64,000 nucleotides of DNA, from NCBI GenBank assembly GCA_003169835.1, contig PNAI01000032.1, forward strand, positions 83,357 through 147,356, written 5' to 3'. Below the pieces are notes generated by a model. That model made no database searches and was not told where the DNA came from. It saw only the letters and a list, made by a program, of their open reading frames with translations. The translations under genes and the position numbers were made by a program. Numbering within the stretch: the stretch's first letter is position 1; every line of letters starts with the position of its first letter. Positions 25,150 to 33,505 of this stretch are shown here, in pieces. The stretch is from Hyphomicrobiales bacterium (lineage in GTDB: Bacteria > Pseudomonadota > Alphaproteobacteria > Rhizobiales > Xanthobacteraceae).

Positions 25150-25601
25150 AGCGCCGCAACGGCAGCTAGCTTATGGTCCGCTTTGCTACCGATTGTGATG
25201 CAAAAGTCCTTTTCCACTACTGACCAAAATATTTCTGGGCCACTGATACGATTCGAATAAATATGTGAGGGACCTCATGCCCTGGTGACAAACTCACTGG
25301 TTACTTCGGTAACGGCGTTGGTGCCATACTCATCGGCGACCGCAGTAACTCTTGTTATCTGACGAAAATATTAGCGCCTAGCAATTTGGGACTTTTGCAA
25401 CAATATCCTACCGTAAGCGGACATTCTTCGTTGAGCGTGGCACGTCCGCTTTGTGCCAATAGCGACCGTTTGCACCGTAGAAAAACAGCGAGCCTCTTCG
25501 CCCTCGGACCACCGTAAACGAGGGCACAGAACTGCATTTTGAGGCGTGCTATTGTTCCCCACATTGCAGCGAGCAGTCAGGTCGTAAATAGAGAGCTTCA
25601 G
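25150..25601. other. 452-nt intergenic stretch with degenerate repeat relic
   Basis: No convincing gene. The base composition is AT-richer than the flanks. At 25286-25302 a short palindrome (GTTAC TTCG GTAAC) is visible. From about 25405 to 25500 there is sequence containing GTAAGCGGACATT and CACGTCCGCTTTGTGCCAATAGCGACCGT, resembling other AAGCGGACAT-bearing intergenic pieces at 26.5, 45.5 and 46.3 kb. Two overlapping 60-70 residue frames on the minus strand (25355-25564) have no ribosome-binding site or recognisable composition and are not called. Confidence 0.5.
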
Positions 25602-26177
25602 ATGGACGACTTAGAATTAAAAAAGAACGTGGACTATGTATTTAAGACGCCATCCGGTGGAATTTTACGGATGAAAAATGGCGCCGCGATCATAATGCGA
25701 GGTAACGACGCAGAGATTTTATCTTCACTGGACGAGTATCACGTAAAATATAGGGACAATACATATACCTGGAATGAGATTACCAATGACCAGGACAAGA
25801 AACAATTGTACGAAGCCAACGCAGCCGCGCTGACAAAAATTAAGTGGATCGAAGTTGAGACTGTGGTTGCAACTGCGCAAAAATTAGAAGCTGCAGAAAC
25901 GCGCAAGAGTGCGATGCTTCAAGGTCGAACGCTGCTCAATGACCTATTGAGCGCCATTGTCTCTTTTCCGTTGGTAATCTTCATCATCTGGGGGCTCTCC
26001 TTTGGCGTGGAGCGCTACTTTGGCGTGGGATTGTCGCACCTTCAGATTGGCTTTATTGCCGCTCTCACCGCGGCCTGTATGTCCAGATGCGTCCCTAAAT
26101 ATCCTGGACGTGTCACTTTTATAATGGCTGCGTTTGGATATCTTCTTATCGTTCTAATTATTTGGATATACGGCTAG
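25602..26177 (+). CDS. Hypothetical membrane protein with cytoplasmic N-terminal domain
   Basis: A 191-residue protein. The N-terminal ~120 residues are hydrophilic and charged (MDDLELKKNVDYVFKTPSGG, YHVKYRDNTYTWNEI), with a helical segment rich in Ala/Lys/Glu. The C-terminal part holds three hydrophobic spans: IVSFPLVIFIIWGLSF, LQIGFIAALTAACMS and VTFIMAAFGYLLIVLIIWIY. The start ATG 25602 gives the coherent N-terminus; the open frame begins earlier at 25539. Codon use is visibly more AT-rich than the neighbours, suggesting recent acquisition. No family is recognised and no function can be assigned. Confidence 0.6.
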   Translation: MDDLELKKNVDYVFKTPSGGILRMKNGAAIIMRGNDAEILSSLDEYHVKYRDNTYTWNEITNDQDKKQLYEANAAALTKIKWIEVETVVATAQKLEAAETRKSAMLQGRTLLNDLLSAIVSFPLVIFIIWGLSFGVERYFGVGLSHLQIGFIAALTAACMSRCVPKYPGRVTFIMAAFGYLLIVLIIWIYG

Positions 26178-26309
26178 ATTTCAAAACGGTAGCCCAAGCT
26201 AAATTGCGGGAAGAGCTGAGCGCGTTAACTTTCTTCTAGACCGCTCTATCCAGGTCGAGCAATCATCGCGAAAGAAAACTCTGCCAATTGCAAGAAGGCG
26301 ACCCTTGGC

Positions 26310-26501
26310 GTGGAAACGTATCTGTTTATTGCCCTACTCATCATCATGACTGGTTGCTGGCTCCTCCAGAAGCGCAGCCCCTGGTTCACGCTAGGGTCTG
26401 CCGGAGCTTGCATACTTGCTGCGGTATACTTCTTGTATCTGGGTCTATGGCCGTTTGCTGCCGTGCAAGTGTTTTGGGCAGCCATTGGCGTCTGGTACTG
26501 A
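26310..26501 (+). CDS. Small membrane protein resembling the CBU_0592 domain
   Basis: A 63-residue protein of two or three hydrophobic spans: YLFIALLIIMTGCWLLQ, FTLGSAGACILAAVYFLYLGLW and FAAVQVFWAAIGVWY. The pattern of a bulky turn followed by WP.....FWA.IGVY at the end resembles the CBU_0592-like membrane domain. It starts at GTG 26310 with AGAAGG about 12 nt upstream. It belongs to the AT-richer patch after lpxXL. Its role is unknown. Confidence 0.6.
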   Translation: METYLFIALLIIMTGCWLLQKRSPWFTLGSAGACILAAVYFLYLGLWPFAAVQVFWAAIGVWY

Positions 26502-26782
26502 CGAAAGAGATTGACCCATACGTAGCCACCGCACTCGATGTCGCCGTAGGGTCATTAGCGACCGATTGGCGATGTCGGAGTTATGTCCACTTGACCTCGG
26601 ATTGTGTTGCAAAACTCCACGAGGGACCGCTTGCGCGCAATATTTGAATCGAGACAAACAGCTTTTTGAATCAACGTTGCGCAATGAGGCCTATTTTTGA
26701 ATCATTATTGCGCGCGAAACCACTCAAAATAGTTTTGCAACACAATCCCTCGATAAGCGGACTTAATCGATAAAAAGCCCCC
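26502..26782. other. Intergenic stretch with possible repeat relic
   Basis: 281 nt without a supported gene. It contains GGTCATTAGCGACCGATTGGCGATGTC and TTATGTCCACTTGACCTC, degenerate forms of the dispersed GGTCATT...TGTCCGCTT sequence family seen elsewhere in the window, and two related pieces TTTTGCAACACAATC/GATTGTGTTGCAAAAC (about 26598-26616 and 26731-26748) that form a long inverted repeat around an AT-rich centre. Confidence 0.5.
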
Positions 26783-27907
26783 TCACCTTCCCGTCTTAAT
26801 CCGAGTCCACAGCCGGTTCATTAGCCGCTGCGTTTTCTGGTCGTGCGCGGTGATGGTGTAGAGCTGCTTCATGGTCTTTTCGTCGGGGTACACCGTGGGA
26901 TCGTTGAGGATCGCGGGATCGATCAGTTTCTGGCTCGCCAGATTTCCGTTGGCGTAGGAGAGATAGTTCGTGTTCTTGGCCGCAACGTCGGGGCGCAGCA
27001 AATAATTGATGAATTCGTGCGCCTCGGCCGCGTTCTTGGCGTCGTTCGGAATGGCGAAATTATCGAACCACATCTGCGCACCGCCATTGGGAATGGCGTA
27101 ACGGATTTCGACTCCGCTCTTGGCCTCGGCCGCGCGCTTCTGCGCCTGCTTGATATCGCCCGACCAACCGACCACCAGACAGGCGCGGCCGGTCGCAAGC
27201 GCATCGAGATACTCCGAAGAATGAAACTTGCGCACGGAGGAGCGCACTTGCGTCATCAATGCTGCGGCGCGTTCGAGCTCGGACTCGCTCGTAGTGTTCG
27301 GGTTCAGCCCGAGATAGTTCAGCGCCGACGGTAAAATATCGTCGGAAGAATCCAGCATGTAGACGCCGCAGGCCTTGAACTTTGCCAGATTTTCCGGCTT
27401 GAACACCGTGTCCCACGACGTCATCGCGGCATCGATCCGGCCATCGCGGCCGAGCACTTCCGCCACCTTCTTGAGGTTGAAGCCGATCCCGGTTGTGCCC
27501 CACATGTAATTGATCGCATAGAGATTTCCCGGATTGTAGCCGGCTAGCCGCTGCGCAATCGCGGGCCAGACGTTTACGATGTTGGGCAGCTTCGTCTTGT
27601 CGAGCTTCTGGAATACGCCGGCCTTGATTTGACGTTCGAGAAAATAGGCGGTGGGCACGACGACATCGTAGCCGGATTTTCCGGCCAGCAATTTGGTTTC
27701 CAGCGTGTCGTTGGAATCGAAAGTGTCGTAGCGAACCTTTATGCCGGTCTGCGCCGTGAAATCGGTGAGTACGCTCGACTCAATATAATCCGACCAGTTG
27801 TAGACGTTGACGACGCGTTCCCTGACCGCCTGCGCGGGGGCCTTGACCATCCACGCCATGGTGGCCGCGAGAGCACAGAGGGCCGCAATAATAATTTTGC
27901 GCCGCAC
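26783..27907 (-). CDS. Spermidine/putrescine-type ABC transporter substrate-binding protein (PotF-like)
   Basis: A 374-residue periplasmic polyamine-binding-type protein. A signal peptide (VRRKIIIAALCALAATMAW, cut near APAQA) is followed by VNVYNWSDYIESSVLTDF, the PotF opening, with Trp/Tyr/Asp that contact polyamines in PotF. YDVVVPTAYFLERQIKAG, YMWGTTGIGFN and VGWSGDIKQA are further signatures. I use GTG 27907, preceded by AAGGA at 8 nt; a TTG one codon earlier is equally possible. No permease or ATPase genes adjoin, so the partners must be elsewhere. It is divergent to a HAD/aminotransferase operon, possibly hinting at amine metabolism. Confidence 0.88.
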   Translation of the reverse strand: MRRKIIIAALCALAATMAWMVKAPAQAVRERVVNVYNWSDYIESSVLTDFTAQTGIKVRYDTFDSNDTLETKLLAGKSGYDVVVPTAYFLERQIKAGVFQKLDKTKLPNIVNVWPAIAQRLAGYNPGNLYAINYMWGTTGIGFNLKKVAEVLGRDGRIDAAMTSWDTVFKPENLAKFKACGVYMLDSSDDILPSALNYLGLNPNTTSESELERAAALMTQVRSSVRKFHSSEYLDALATGRACLVVGWSGDIKQAQKRAAEAKSGVEIRYAIPNGGAQMWFDNFAIPNDAKNAAEAHEFINYLLRPDVAAKNTNYLSYANGNLASQKLIDPAILNDPTVYPDEKTMKQLYTITAHDQKTQRLMNRLWTRIKTGR

Positions 27908-28179
27908 CAATTCATTCCTTGCGAATCGCAGTACAAGCAATCTAAGTCTCCACACGCGATAATTGTAGACTTGGTGAAACATAAATGTTTCCAGCCTCTT
28001 GATGTGGCAAACTGGTATTTAGGTCGCAATTGGGCTGTGGTCCTTATCAGGCGTCCGCATTAACGCTGTTCCCATACCATTAGACGCGATCGTAGAAATT
28101 TTATGCTGCAACCCGGGGTCCTGTACCGTACCCTCAATGGTCGGGGCGCCTCCGGGTGCCATTATAACGAGAGAACTTG

Positions 28180-28869
28180 ATGGTACCCAGCGTTCTTGTC
28201 GACTTCGACGGCACGATTGCGATCGAAGATACGACAGATCTCTTGCTCGAACGCTTTGCCGATCCGCTTTGGCGGCAGGTTGAAGCCGACTGGGTGGCCG
28301 GCCGCATCGGCTCGCGCGAATGCCTGTCGCGGCAGATCGATCTGGTGCATGCGAGCCCCGTTGAGATCGGCTGGCTCGCCGATAGCGTCGCCGTAGATCC
28401 GTCGTTTGTCGATTTCGTCGCCACGGGCCGAGCGCTTGGCTTGCGCTTGGTCATTGCGTCGGATGGCTTCGATTTCATTATTTCACGGGTGCTTGCGCGC
28501 ATCGGCGTGGCATTGCCGGTGGTGAGCAATCGGATGTTGCCCACAGGGGCCAACAGCTGGCGCGCGGAATTTCCACATTTCCTCGGCGATTGCCGCTCGC
28601 AAAGCGGCAACTGCAAATGCGCGCTGTTCGGTATAAACCCGCCGCCAACGATCCTGATCGGCGACGGCCGCTCGGACTTCTGTCCGGCCGAACAGGCGAC
28701 GCTGGTATTCGCCAAGAATGCGCTTGCGACGCAGTGTCAAGAATCCGGCATCGACCATATCAAGATCGCAGGCTTCTCCGACGCGACGCTTGCGTTGCGT
28801 GCCTATTGTCAGGCGCAAAACCGGATGGGCACCTCGTCGCTGGACGAATCCGAGGCGTTCCATGCTTGA
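28180..28869 (+). CDS. HAD-superfamily phosphatase (MtnX-like)
   Basis: A 229-residue HAD hydrolase. Motif I is VLVDFDGTIAIEDTTD (nucleophile Asp and acid Asp), motif II is VIASDG, and motif III/IV is ILIGDGRSDFCPAEQA. This DxD-GDGxSD pattern with the FDGTI..ED start resembles MtnX (2-hydroxy-3-keto-5-methylthiopentenyl-1-phosphate phosphatase) and related HAD-IB enzymes. The start is ATG 28180 (a TTG precedes it directly). It overlaps the aminotransferase gene by 8 nt, so the two act together; no other methionine-salvage gene is nearby, so the true substrate is open. Confidence 0.82.
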   Translation: MVPSVLVDFDGTIAIEDTTDLLLERFADPLWRQVEADWVAGRIGSRECLSRQIDLVHASPVEIGWLADSVAVDPSFVDFVATGRALGLRLVIASDGFDFIISRVLARIGVALPVVSNRMLPTGANSWRAEFPHFLGDCRSQSGNCKCALFGINPPPTILIGDGRSDFCPAEQATLVFAKNALATQCQESGIDHIKIAGFSDATLALRAYCQAQNRMGTSSLDESEAFHA

Positions 28870-30262
28870 GCGCAACCCGCATCCGCCCGGTGTGGAGGCA
28901 GCATCGGAAGCCGAGCTGCTCGAACTCGAGCGCATGTATTGCTCGCACGGCGATACCGTGCACTACAGCGAGCCGCCGAAAATATTCGAGCGCTGCGAAG
29001 GCTCGTTCCTCTACGACGGCAAAGGCCGGCCCTATCTCGATTTGCAGATGTGGTATTCGGCGGTTAATTTCGGCTATGGCAACGCGCGCCTCAATGCCGC
29101 GCTCAAGCGCCAGATTGACCGGCTGCCGCAGCTCGCGAGCCAATATCTGCACCGGGAAAAGATCGAGCTTGCGGCTTGGATCGCGCGGCGCGCAGAAGCC
29201 ACCTGGGGCGAGAAAGGCCGCGTGCATTTCAACGTCGGCGGCTCGCAAGCGGTCGAGGACGCGCTCAAGCTCGTGCGCAACGCCAAGCACGGCAAGGGCC
29301 TGATGTTTGCTTTCGAAGGGGGCTATCACGGGCGCACGCTGGGCGCTTCGGCGATCACCTCGTCCTATCGCTATCGGCGTCGTTACGGCCATTTCGATCG
29401 CGCGCAATTCGTACCGTTCCCCTATCACTTCCGCGGGCCGAAAGGCATGAGCAAGGAAGAATATGGCGCGCACTGCATCGCGCAGTTCGCGCGGCTGTTC
29501 GAAACCGAATATTACGGCGTGTGGGACGGCAAGGCGAAGGAAGCAGAGTTCGCCGCGTTCTTCGTCGAGCCGATCCAGGGCACCGGCGGCTATATCATTC
29601 CTCCGAAGAATTTCTTCATCGACCTCAAAAAGGTGCTCGACAAGTACGGCATTCTGCTGGTGGTCGATGAAATCCAGATGGGCGTCTATCGCACCGGTAA
29701 GCTGTGGTCGATCGAGCATTTCGGCGTCACGCCCGACATACTGGTGTTCGGCAAGGCGATCACCAACGGGCTCAATCCGTTGTCCGGCGTCTGGGCGCGC
29801 GAGGAACTGATCAGCCCGCAGGTGTTTCCGCCAGGCTCGACCCATTCTACATTTGCTTCAAATCCGCTCGGCACGGCTGTGGCGCTCGAAACGGTCAGGA
29901 TGCTCGACGACGAGGATTTTGAAACCAGCGTTATGGCCAAGGGCGCCTATCTGCTCAACGGATTGCAAGACCTCAAGCGCCGGCACAAGATCATCGGCGA
30001 TGTGGACGGGCTCGGCATGGCGCTGCGAATCGAGATCTGCGCCGAAGACGGCTTCACGCCGGACAAAGCAAAAACCGACCGCATGGTAGACGAGGCGCTG
30101 AAAGCCGACCTGGAAGTTGATGGCAAGACCTACGGTCTCGTGCTTGATATCGGCGGCTACTATAAGAATGTCATCACTTTGGCGCCTGCTTTGACGATCT
30201 CGCAGACGGAGATGGATTTGGCGCTGAATCTGCTCGATCGCCTGTTTACGCGGGTTCGGTAA
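28862..30262 (+). CDS. Class III PLP-dependent aminotransferase
   Basis: A 466-residue aminotransferase of the omega-amino/ornithine class. FEGGYHGRTLGASAIT, the cofactor Asp in LLVVDEIQMGVYRTGKLW, and the Schiff-base Lys in LVFGKAITNGLNPLSG identify it. HSTFASNPLGTAVALETV follows. ATG 28862 is chosen from the 8-nt overlap with the upstream HAD gene. The donor or acceptor cannot be fixed: candidates are diamines, omega-amino acids or amino sugars. The PotF-like polyamine-binding protein divergent to this operon makes an amine substrate plausible. Confidence 0.85.
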   Translation: MLERNPHPPGVEAASEAELLELERMYCSHGDTVHYSEPPKIFERCEGSFLYDGKGRPYLDLQMWYSAVNFGYGNARLNAALKRQIDRLPQLASQYLHREKIELAAWIARRAEATWGEKGRVHFNVGGSQAVEDALKLVRNAKHGKGLMFAFEGGYHGRTLGASAITSSYRYRRRYGHFDRAQFVPFPYHFRGPKGMSKEEYGAHCIAQFARLFETEYYGVWDGKAKEAEFAAFFVEPIQGTGGYIIPPKNFFIDLKKVLDKYGILLVVDEIQMGVYRTGKLWSIEHFGVTPDILVFGKAITNGLNPLSGVWAREELISPQVFPPGSTHSTFASNPLGTAVALETVRMLDDEDFETSVMAKGAYLLNGLQDLKRRHKIIGDVDGLGMALRIEICAEDGFTPDKAKTDRMVDEALKADLEVDGKTYGLVLDIGGYYKNVITLAPALTISQTEMDLALNLLDRLFTRVR

Positions 30263-30356
30263 CCGAATGGTTCGATAGGACGGAAGGTCGCATGGACATC
30301 GACTTGATATCGCATGCATAATTGATCTGCGGTGTGAATCGCAGCCGGGGGGCGAT

Positions 30357-31241
30357 GTGACGGGTACTAAGCGGAGAGACCATAGTCTCCTGTTCCGTGG
30401 AAATTCAGCGCGCGGGCGTACAGGCGTGCTGCTCATCCATGGACTCGGGGGAACTCCTTTGGAGCTCAAGACGGTCGCGCGCGGACTTGCCGCGCGGGGA
30501 TGGACCGTCTCATGCTGCCAGCTCGCCGGACATTGCGGCACCGAAGACGATTTGCTCGCAACCACCTGGGCCGATTGGTTCGCCAGTGCCGAACGGGCGC
30601 TGGCCGAACTCGAGCGCGAGTGCGACACCATTCTGGTCGGCGGGCTTTCGATCGGCGCGATGATCGCGTTGCGGCTGGCGGCGCTAAATCCCGATCGCGT
30701 GCACGGCTCCATCCTGTTCGCGCCCACGATGTGGTACGACGGCTGGGCGGTGCCTTGGTATCGTTTCATGCTCAAATTCGCGTTTAAGACGAAATGGCTC
30801 AAGCGCATGCGCTTTACCGAACGGCCTCCGTACGGAATCAAGGACGAAGGCATCCGCGCGGTGGTGGCCGGTGCGATGCTCTCTGGCAGAACGGCAGAGG
30901 CGGGATTGACCTGCACGCCACTGGGTGCGTTGCGCGAGGCGGACGAACTGGTGCGCGACGTGAAGGCGCGCCTGGGCTCGATCATCACACCGGCGCTGAT
31001 CGTGCACCCGCGCGAAGACGACATCAGTGATCTGTCGAATGCGATTTATCTGCAGCGCCGGCTCGGCGGATTGGCCGAATGCCTGGTGCTCGACGATAGC
31101 TATCATATTGTCACAGTCGATCGGCAGCGCGACATCCTCATCGACCGCGCCGCCAACTTCATCGAATTCGTCGAGCGCCGCATCGCAGGCGCAGCCGCTG
31201 CCGAGAACGGCGGGCGCGTTGTGCCTTTGACGAAGGCGTAA
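30357..31241 (+). CDS. Alpha/beta hydrolase (carboxylesterase/monoglyceride lipase type)
   Basis: A 294-residue serine hydrolase. The oxyanion motif VLLIHGLGGTPLELK, nucleophile elbow GGLSIGAMIAL, acid in IVHPREDDISD and His in DDSYHIVTVDR form a complete triad, in the arrangement of Est30/YvaK-type esterases. No signal peptide, so it is cytoplasmic. It starts at GTG 30357 after a G-rich tract. It lies 94 nt after the aminotransferase and may be part of the same transcript. The natural substrate is unknown. Confidence 0.85.
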   Translation: MTGTKRRDHSLLFRGNSARGRTGVLLIHGLGGTPLELKTVARGLAARGWTVSCCQLAGHCGTEDDLLATTWADWFASAERALAELERECDTILVGGLSIGAMIALRLAALNPDRVHGSILFAPTMWYDGWAVPWYRFMLKFAFKTKWLKRMRFTERPPYGIKDEGIRAVVAGAMLSGRTAEAGLTCTPLGALREADELVRDVKARLGSIITPALIVHPREDDISDLSNAIYLQRRLGGLAECLVLDDSYHIVTVDRQRDILIDRAANFIEFVERRIAGAAAAENGGRVVPLTKA

Positions 31242-31246
31242 TCGTC

Positions 31247-31579
31247 TCAAGTCTCGGTCGGTAATCGAGCCGCTTTCCACGCCAGAAGCCCGCCGGCAAG
31301 ATGCGCGTCGTAAGGTAGCCCAGCGGCTTGCGCCGCCTGCGAGGCGGTGACAGAGCGCTTGCCGGAACGGCAGGCAAACACCACCTCGCGGCCCTTGGGA
31401 TCGGGGATCTGCCCGGGATCGAAGCTGGAGAGCGGGACAATCGCCGCGCCGGGATAGCGCTCGACCGCCGTTTCATTGGGTTCGCGCACATCGACCAGCA
31501 ACATGCGGCCTTCGGTCAAGCCGCGGGCGACTTCCGCGGGCGTGAGATCGCGCACTTTCGGACCTTCGGGATTGTTCAT
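31247..31579 (-). CDS. Single-domain rhodanese-like sulfurtransferase
   Basis: A 110-residue cytoplasmic protein with one rhodanese domain: LLVDVREPNETAVERYPGA, then the active-site loop VVFACRSGKRS, whose Cys carries persulfide, and HLAGGLLAWKAARLP at the end. It fits the GlpE-like size class. It sits convergent to the esterase gene with a 5-nt gap. Sulfur donor and acceptor unknown. Confidence 0.9.
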   Translation of the reverse strand: MNNPEGPKVRDLTPAEVARGLTEGRMLLVDVREPNETAVERYPGAAIVPLSSFDPGQIPDPKGREVVFACRSGKRSVTASQAAQAAGLPYDAHLAGGLLAWKAARLPTET

Positions 31580-31612
31580 GGGCAGTTACATAATCCTGAG
31601 CACGGGCAAACG

Positions 31613-32206
31613 CTAGAACAGCGGCTCATCGTAGACCTGCTTGCCGTCGACCAAAAGCCGCTTGACCGCGGCCCGGCCGCCCGACGCCACCGCGGCGACC
31701 ACCGCAAGCTTGCCGTCGTTGCGCGCCTTTTCGATTTCCCGCCCCTCGCCTTGCGGGACGAAGAAACTTTCAAGGCCGTAGTCGAGCTGGACGGACGAAC
31801 AAAATAATCGGCGGTTGTCGCCACAAAAACTGCGATCGGTGACGCGACCGCGGATCAGCACTTCGCCGGGGCCGACCGCGACCGGCTCGCGATGCGCCGA
31901 CACGGGTACATGAAAGCCGTCGGCTCCGCGCGCAAGCTTGACGAACACGAATTTGTCCGAGGCCGGCGTGTCCTTCAATTCGCCAGTCGACACCGAGGAG
32001 ATATCGTAGTTGAGCACGACATAATCGCCGCGCAGGAAATCGCGCGGATCGACCGCGCGGGTCTTGAGCGTGACTTCGGTGCCGCTGCGCAAAATGCGCA
32101 CGCGGTCGCCGACCATCAGCGCGATCAGAGCCACTTGAATGAGCCCTGCAGCCGCGAACAACCACAGGCGCGGAATGCGAGCGACGAATTCGGCGAGCTT
32201 GGTCAT
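31613..32206 (-). CDS. GDYXXLXY domain membrane-anchored protein
   Basis: A 197-residue protein with one N-terminal membrane span (LWLFAAAGLIQVALIALMVGDRV) and an outward domain carrying the diagnostic FLRGDYVVLNYDIS motif. A Cys pair (FCGDNRRLFC) may form a disulfide. Proteins of this family are almost always encoded beside DUF2157 membrane proteins, and here the start ATG overlaps the DUF2157 stop by 4 nt. The function is unknown, presumably an envelope complex. Confidence 0.88.
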   Translation of the reverse strand: MTKLAEFVARIPRLWLFAAAGLIQVALIALMVGDRVRILRSGTEVTLKTRAVDPRDFLRGDYVVLNYDISSVSTGELKDTPASDKFVFVKLARGADGFHVPVSAHREPVAVGPGEVLIRGRVTDRSFCGDNRRLFCSSVQLDYGLESFFVPQGEGREIEKARNDGKLAVVAAVASGGRAAVKRLLVDGKQVYDEPLF

Positions 32207-33480
32207 GTGCTGCTCTCTTGTATGCGGCTTTCTTGCGGCTTGAACCGGCCGAGCAGGATCGCGAACCCGACCGCGATCGCGCCGGCCACCGCCAGGAAGA
32301 GCGTGCGCTTGATCAGCGAGCCTTGAAGCGCCCAGGTGATTGTCGCGATCGCCGTGGCCATTCCGAGCCAACCCGCCACCACACGCGGGCGGACATTATC
32401 GAGCATGCCGGAAACGATCAGGCCCAGCATCGCGATCAGCGCGAGCGAATAGTTCAGCCATTGATCTCCCCCCTTCGGCGCCCTGGTATAGCCACCCGCG
32501 ATCAGCAGACCGAGACCCAGCGCAACGCCAACAAGCGCAGGCGCAATGCGACGGCCGATGGCGGCTGCGGCGAAAGCGAGAACCAGTCCGGCAATGGGGC
32601 AGCCGATCACCCACTGCGGCAGCGTTTGGCGGTAGCCGTCGATGATGCCGAGCACGTTGAATGCCGTGACCACGACGAAAGACAAGGCGGCATAGGTGGC
32701 GAGTGTGCTGCCTAAGTTGCGCAGAGACTGCGGACCGATGCTCGTCATCGCGAGGCCAGCACCGAACATGAACGCTGCGCCGGCCGCGCCAATGTTGACC
32801 GGCTCCCAATGAAAAATCGAGACATAGCTCATTGCGATCATGGTCCACCAAGCACCTGCGGCCACCGCCACGAGATGGCGCGCCGTCGGCGCATTCCAGG
32901 CCACCGCCAGTCCCGCACAGACCAGCCAATAGGGGACAAACAGCAAGTGCGGAACTTCGTGCGCCTCGAACATGCGCATGCCGCTCCAGAGGCAGCCGGT
33001 CGCAAGCGCGACCGCAAGCGCACCGCGCGAGCCGGTCAGCCCTGCCGCAAGCAGCGCGCCGCCCGCCCAGAGCAACACGCCTGCGGAAAAATCGCCGCTC
33101 AGATGATACATCTGGCCGGTGAGCGCAATCGCGGCGCCGAAAACGATGGAGCCCACCGTCGCGCTGATGTCGGCGAGATAGTCGCGGTCTTGACGCGCGA
33201 ACATGGCGCCCAGCGCGTAGGCGCAGCCGATGCCGGCAAGCAAAATCGCAAACCGCGCTGGGCGGACGATTTCGGTCCAGTTGGCGGCGACGAAGATAAG
33301 AAACGCCGCGGCGATGAGCAACGCGCCGATGATTCCGACAACGGTCGGGATGTTGATGCCCTTTGGCGCGGGCCCGAGCTTTACGCGAATGGAATTGGCG
33401 ATGGACGGCGTGATGATGCCCTCGCCCTGCCAAGTCTTGAGATCGGCATCGAGACGCTGCCGATAGGCCGCTTCAAGCAT
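32203..33480 (-). CDS. DUF2157 multi-span membrane protein
   Basis: A 425-residue inner-membrane protein. A cytoplasmic N-terminal ~45 residues (LDADLKTWQGEGIIT) is followed by about a dozen hydrophobic spans beginning with VVGIIGALLIAAAFLIFVAANW, the DUF2157 signature. The gene partner downstream encodes the GDYXXLXY protein with a 4-nt overlap. Biochemical role unknown. Confidence 0.88.
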   Translation of the reverse strand: MLEAAYRQRLDADLKTWQGEGIITPSIANSIRVKLGPAPKGINIPTVVGIIGALLIAAAFLIFVAANWTEIVRPARFAILLAGIGCAYALGAMFARQDRDYLADISATVGSIVFGAAIALTGQMYHLSGDFSAGVLLWAGGALLAAGLTGSRGALAVALATGCLWSGMRMFEAHEVPHLLFVPYWLVCAGLAVAWNAPTARHLVAVAAGAWWTMIAMSYVSIFHWEPVNIGAAGAAFMFGAGLAMTSIGPQSLRNLGSTLATYAALSFVVVTAFNVLGIIDGYRQTLPQWVIGCPIAGLVLAFAAAAIGRRIAPALVGVALGLGLLIAGGYTRAPKGGDQWLNYSLALIAMLGLIVSGMLDNVRPRVVAGWLGMATAIATITWALQGSLIKRTLFLAVAGAIAVGFAILLGRFKPQESRIQESST

Positions 33481-33505
33481 CGCGTATCACCTGGAAATCG
33501 TTTGG

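Noticed and set aside
25355..25564. Two overlapping 60-70 residue minus-strand frames
   Set aside because: They lie in a degenerate repeat relic, with no ribosome-binding site and no coherent composition.
28760..29845. 361-residue minus-strand frame opposite the aminotransferase
   Set aside because: It arises from GC-rich third-position bias; the plus strand carries complete PLP-enzyme motifs.
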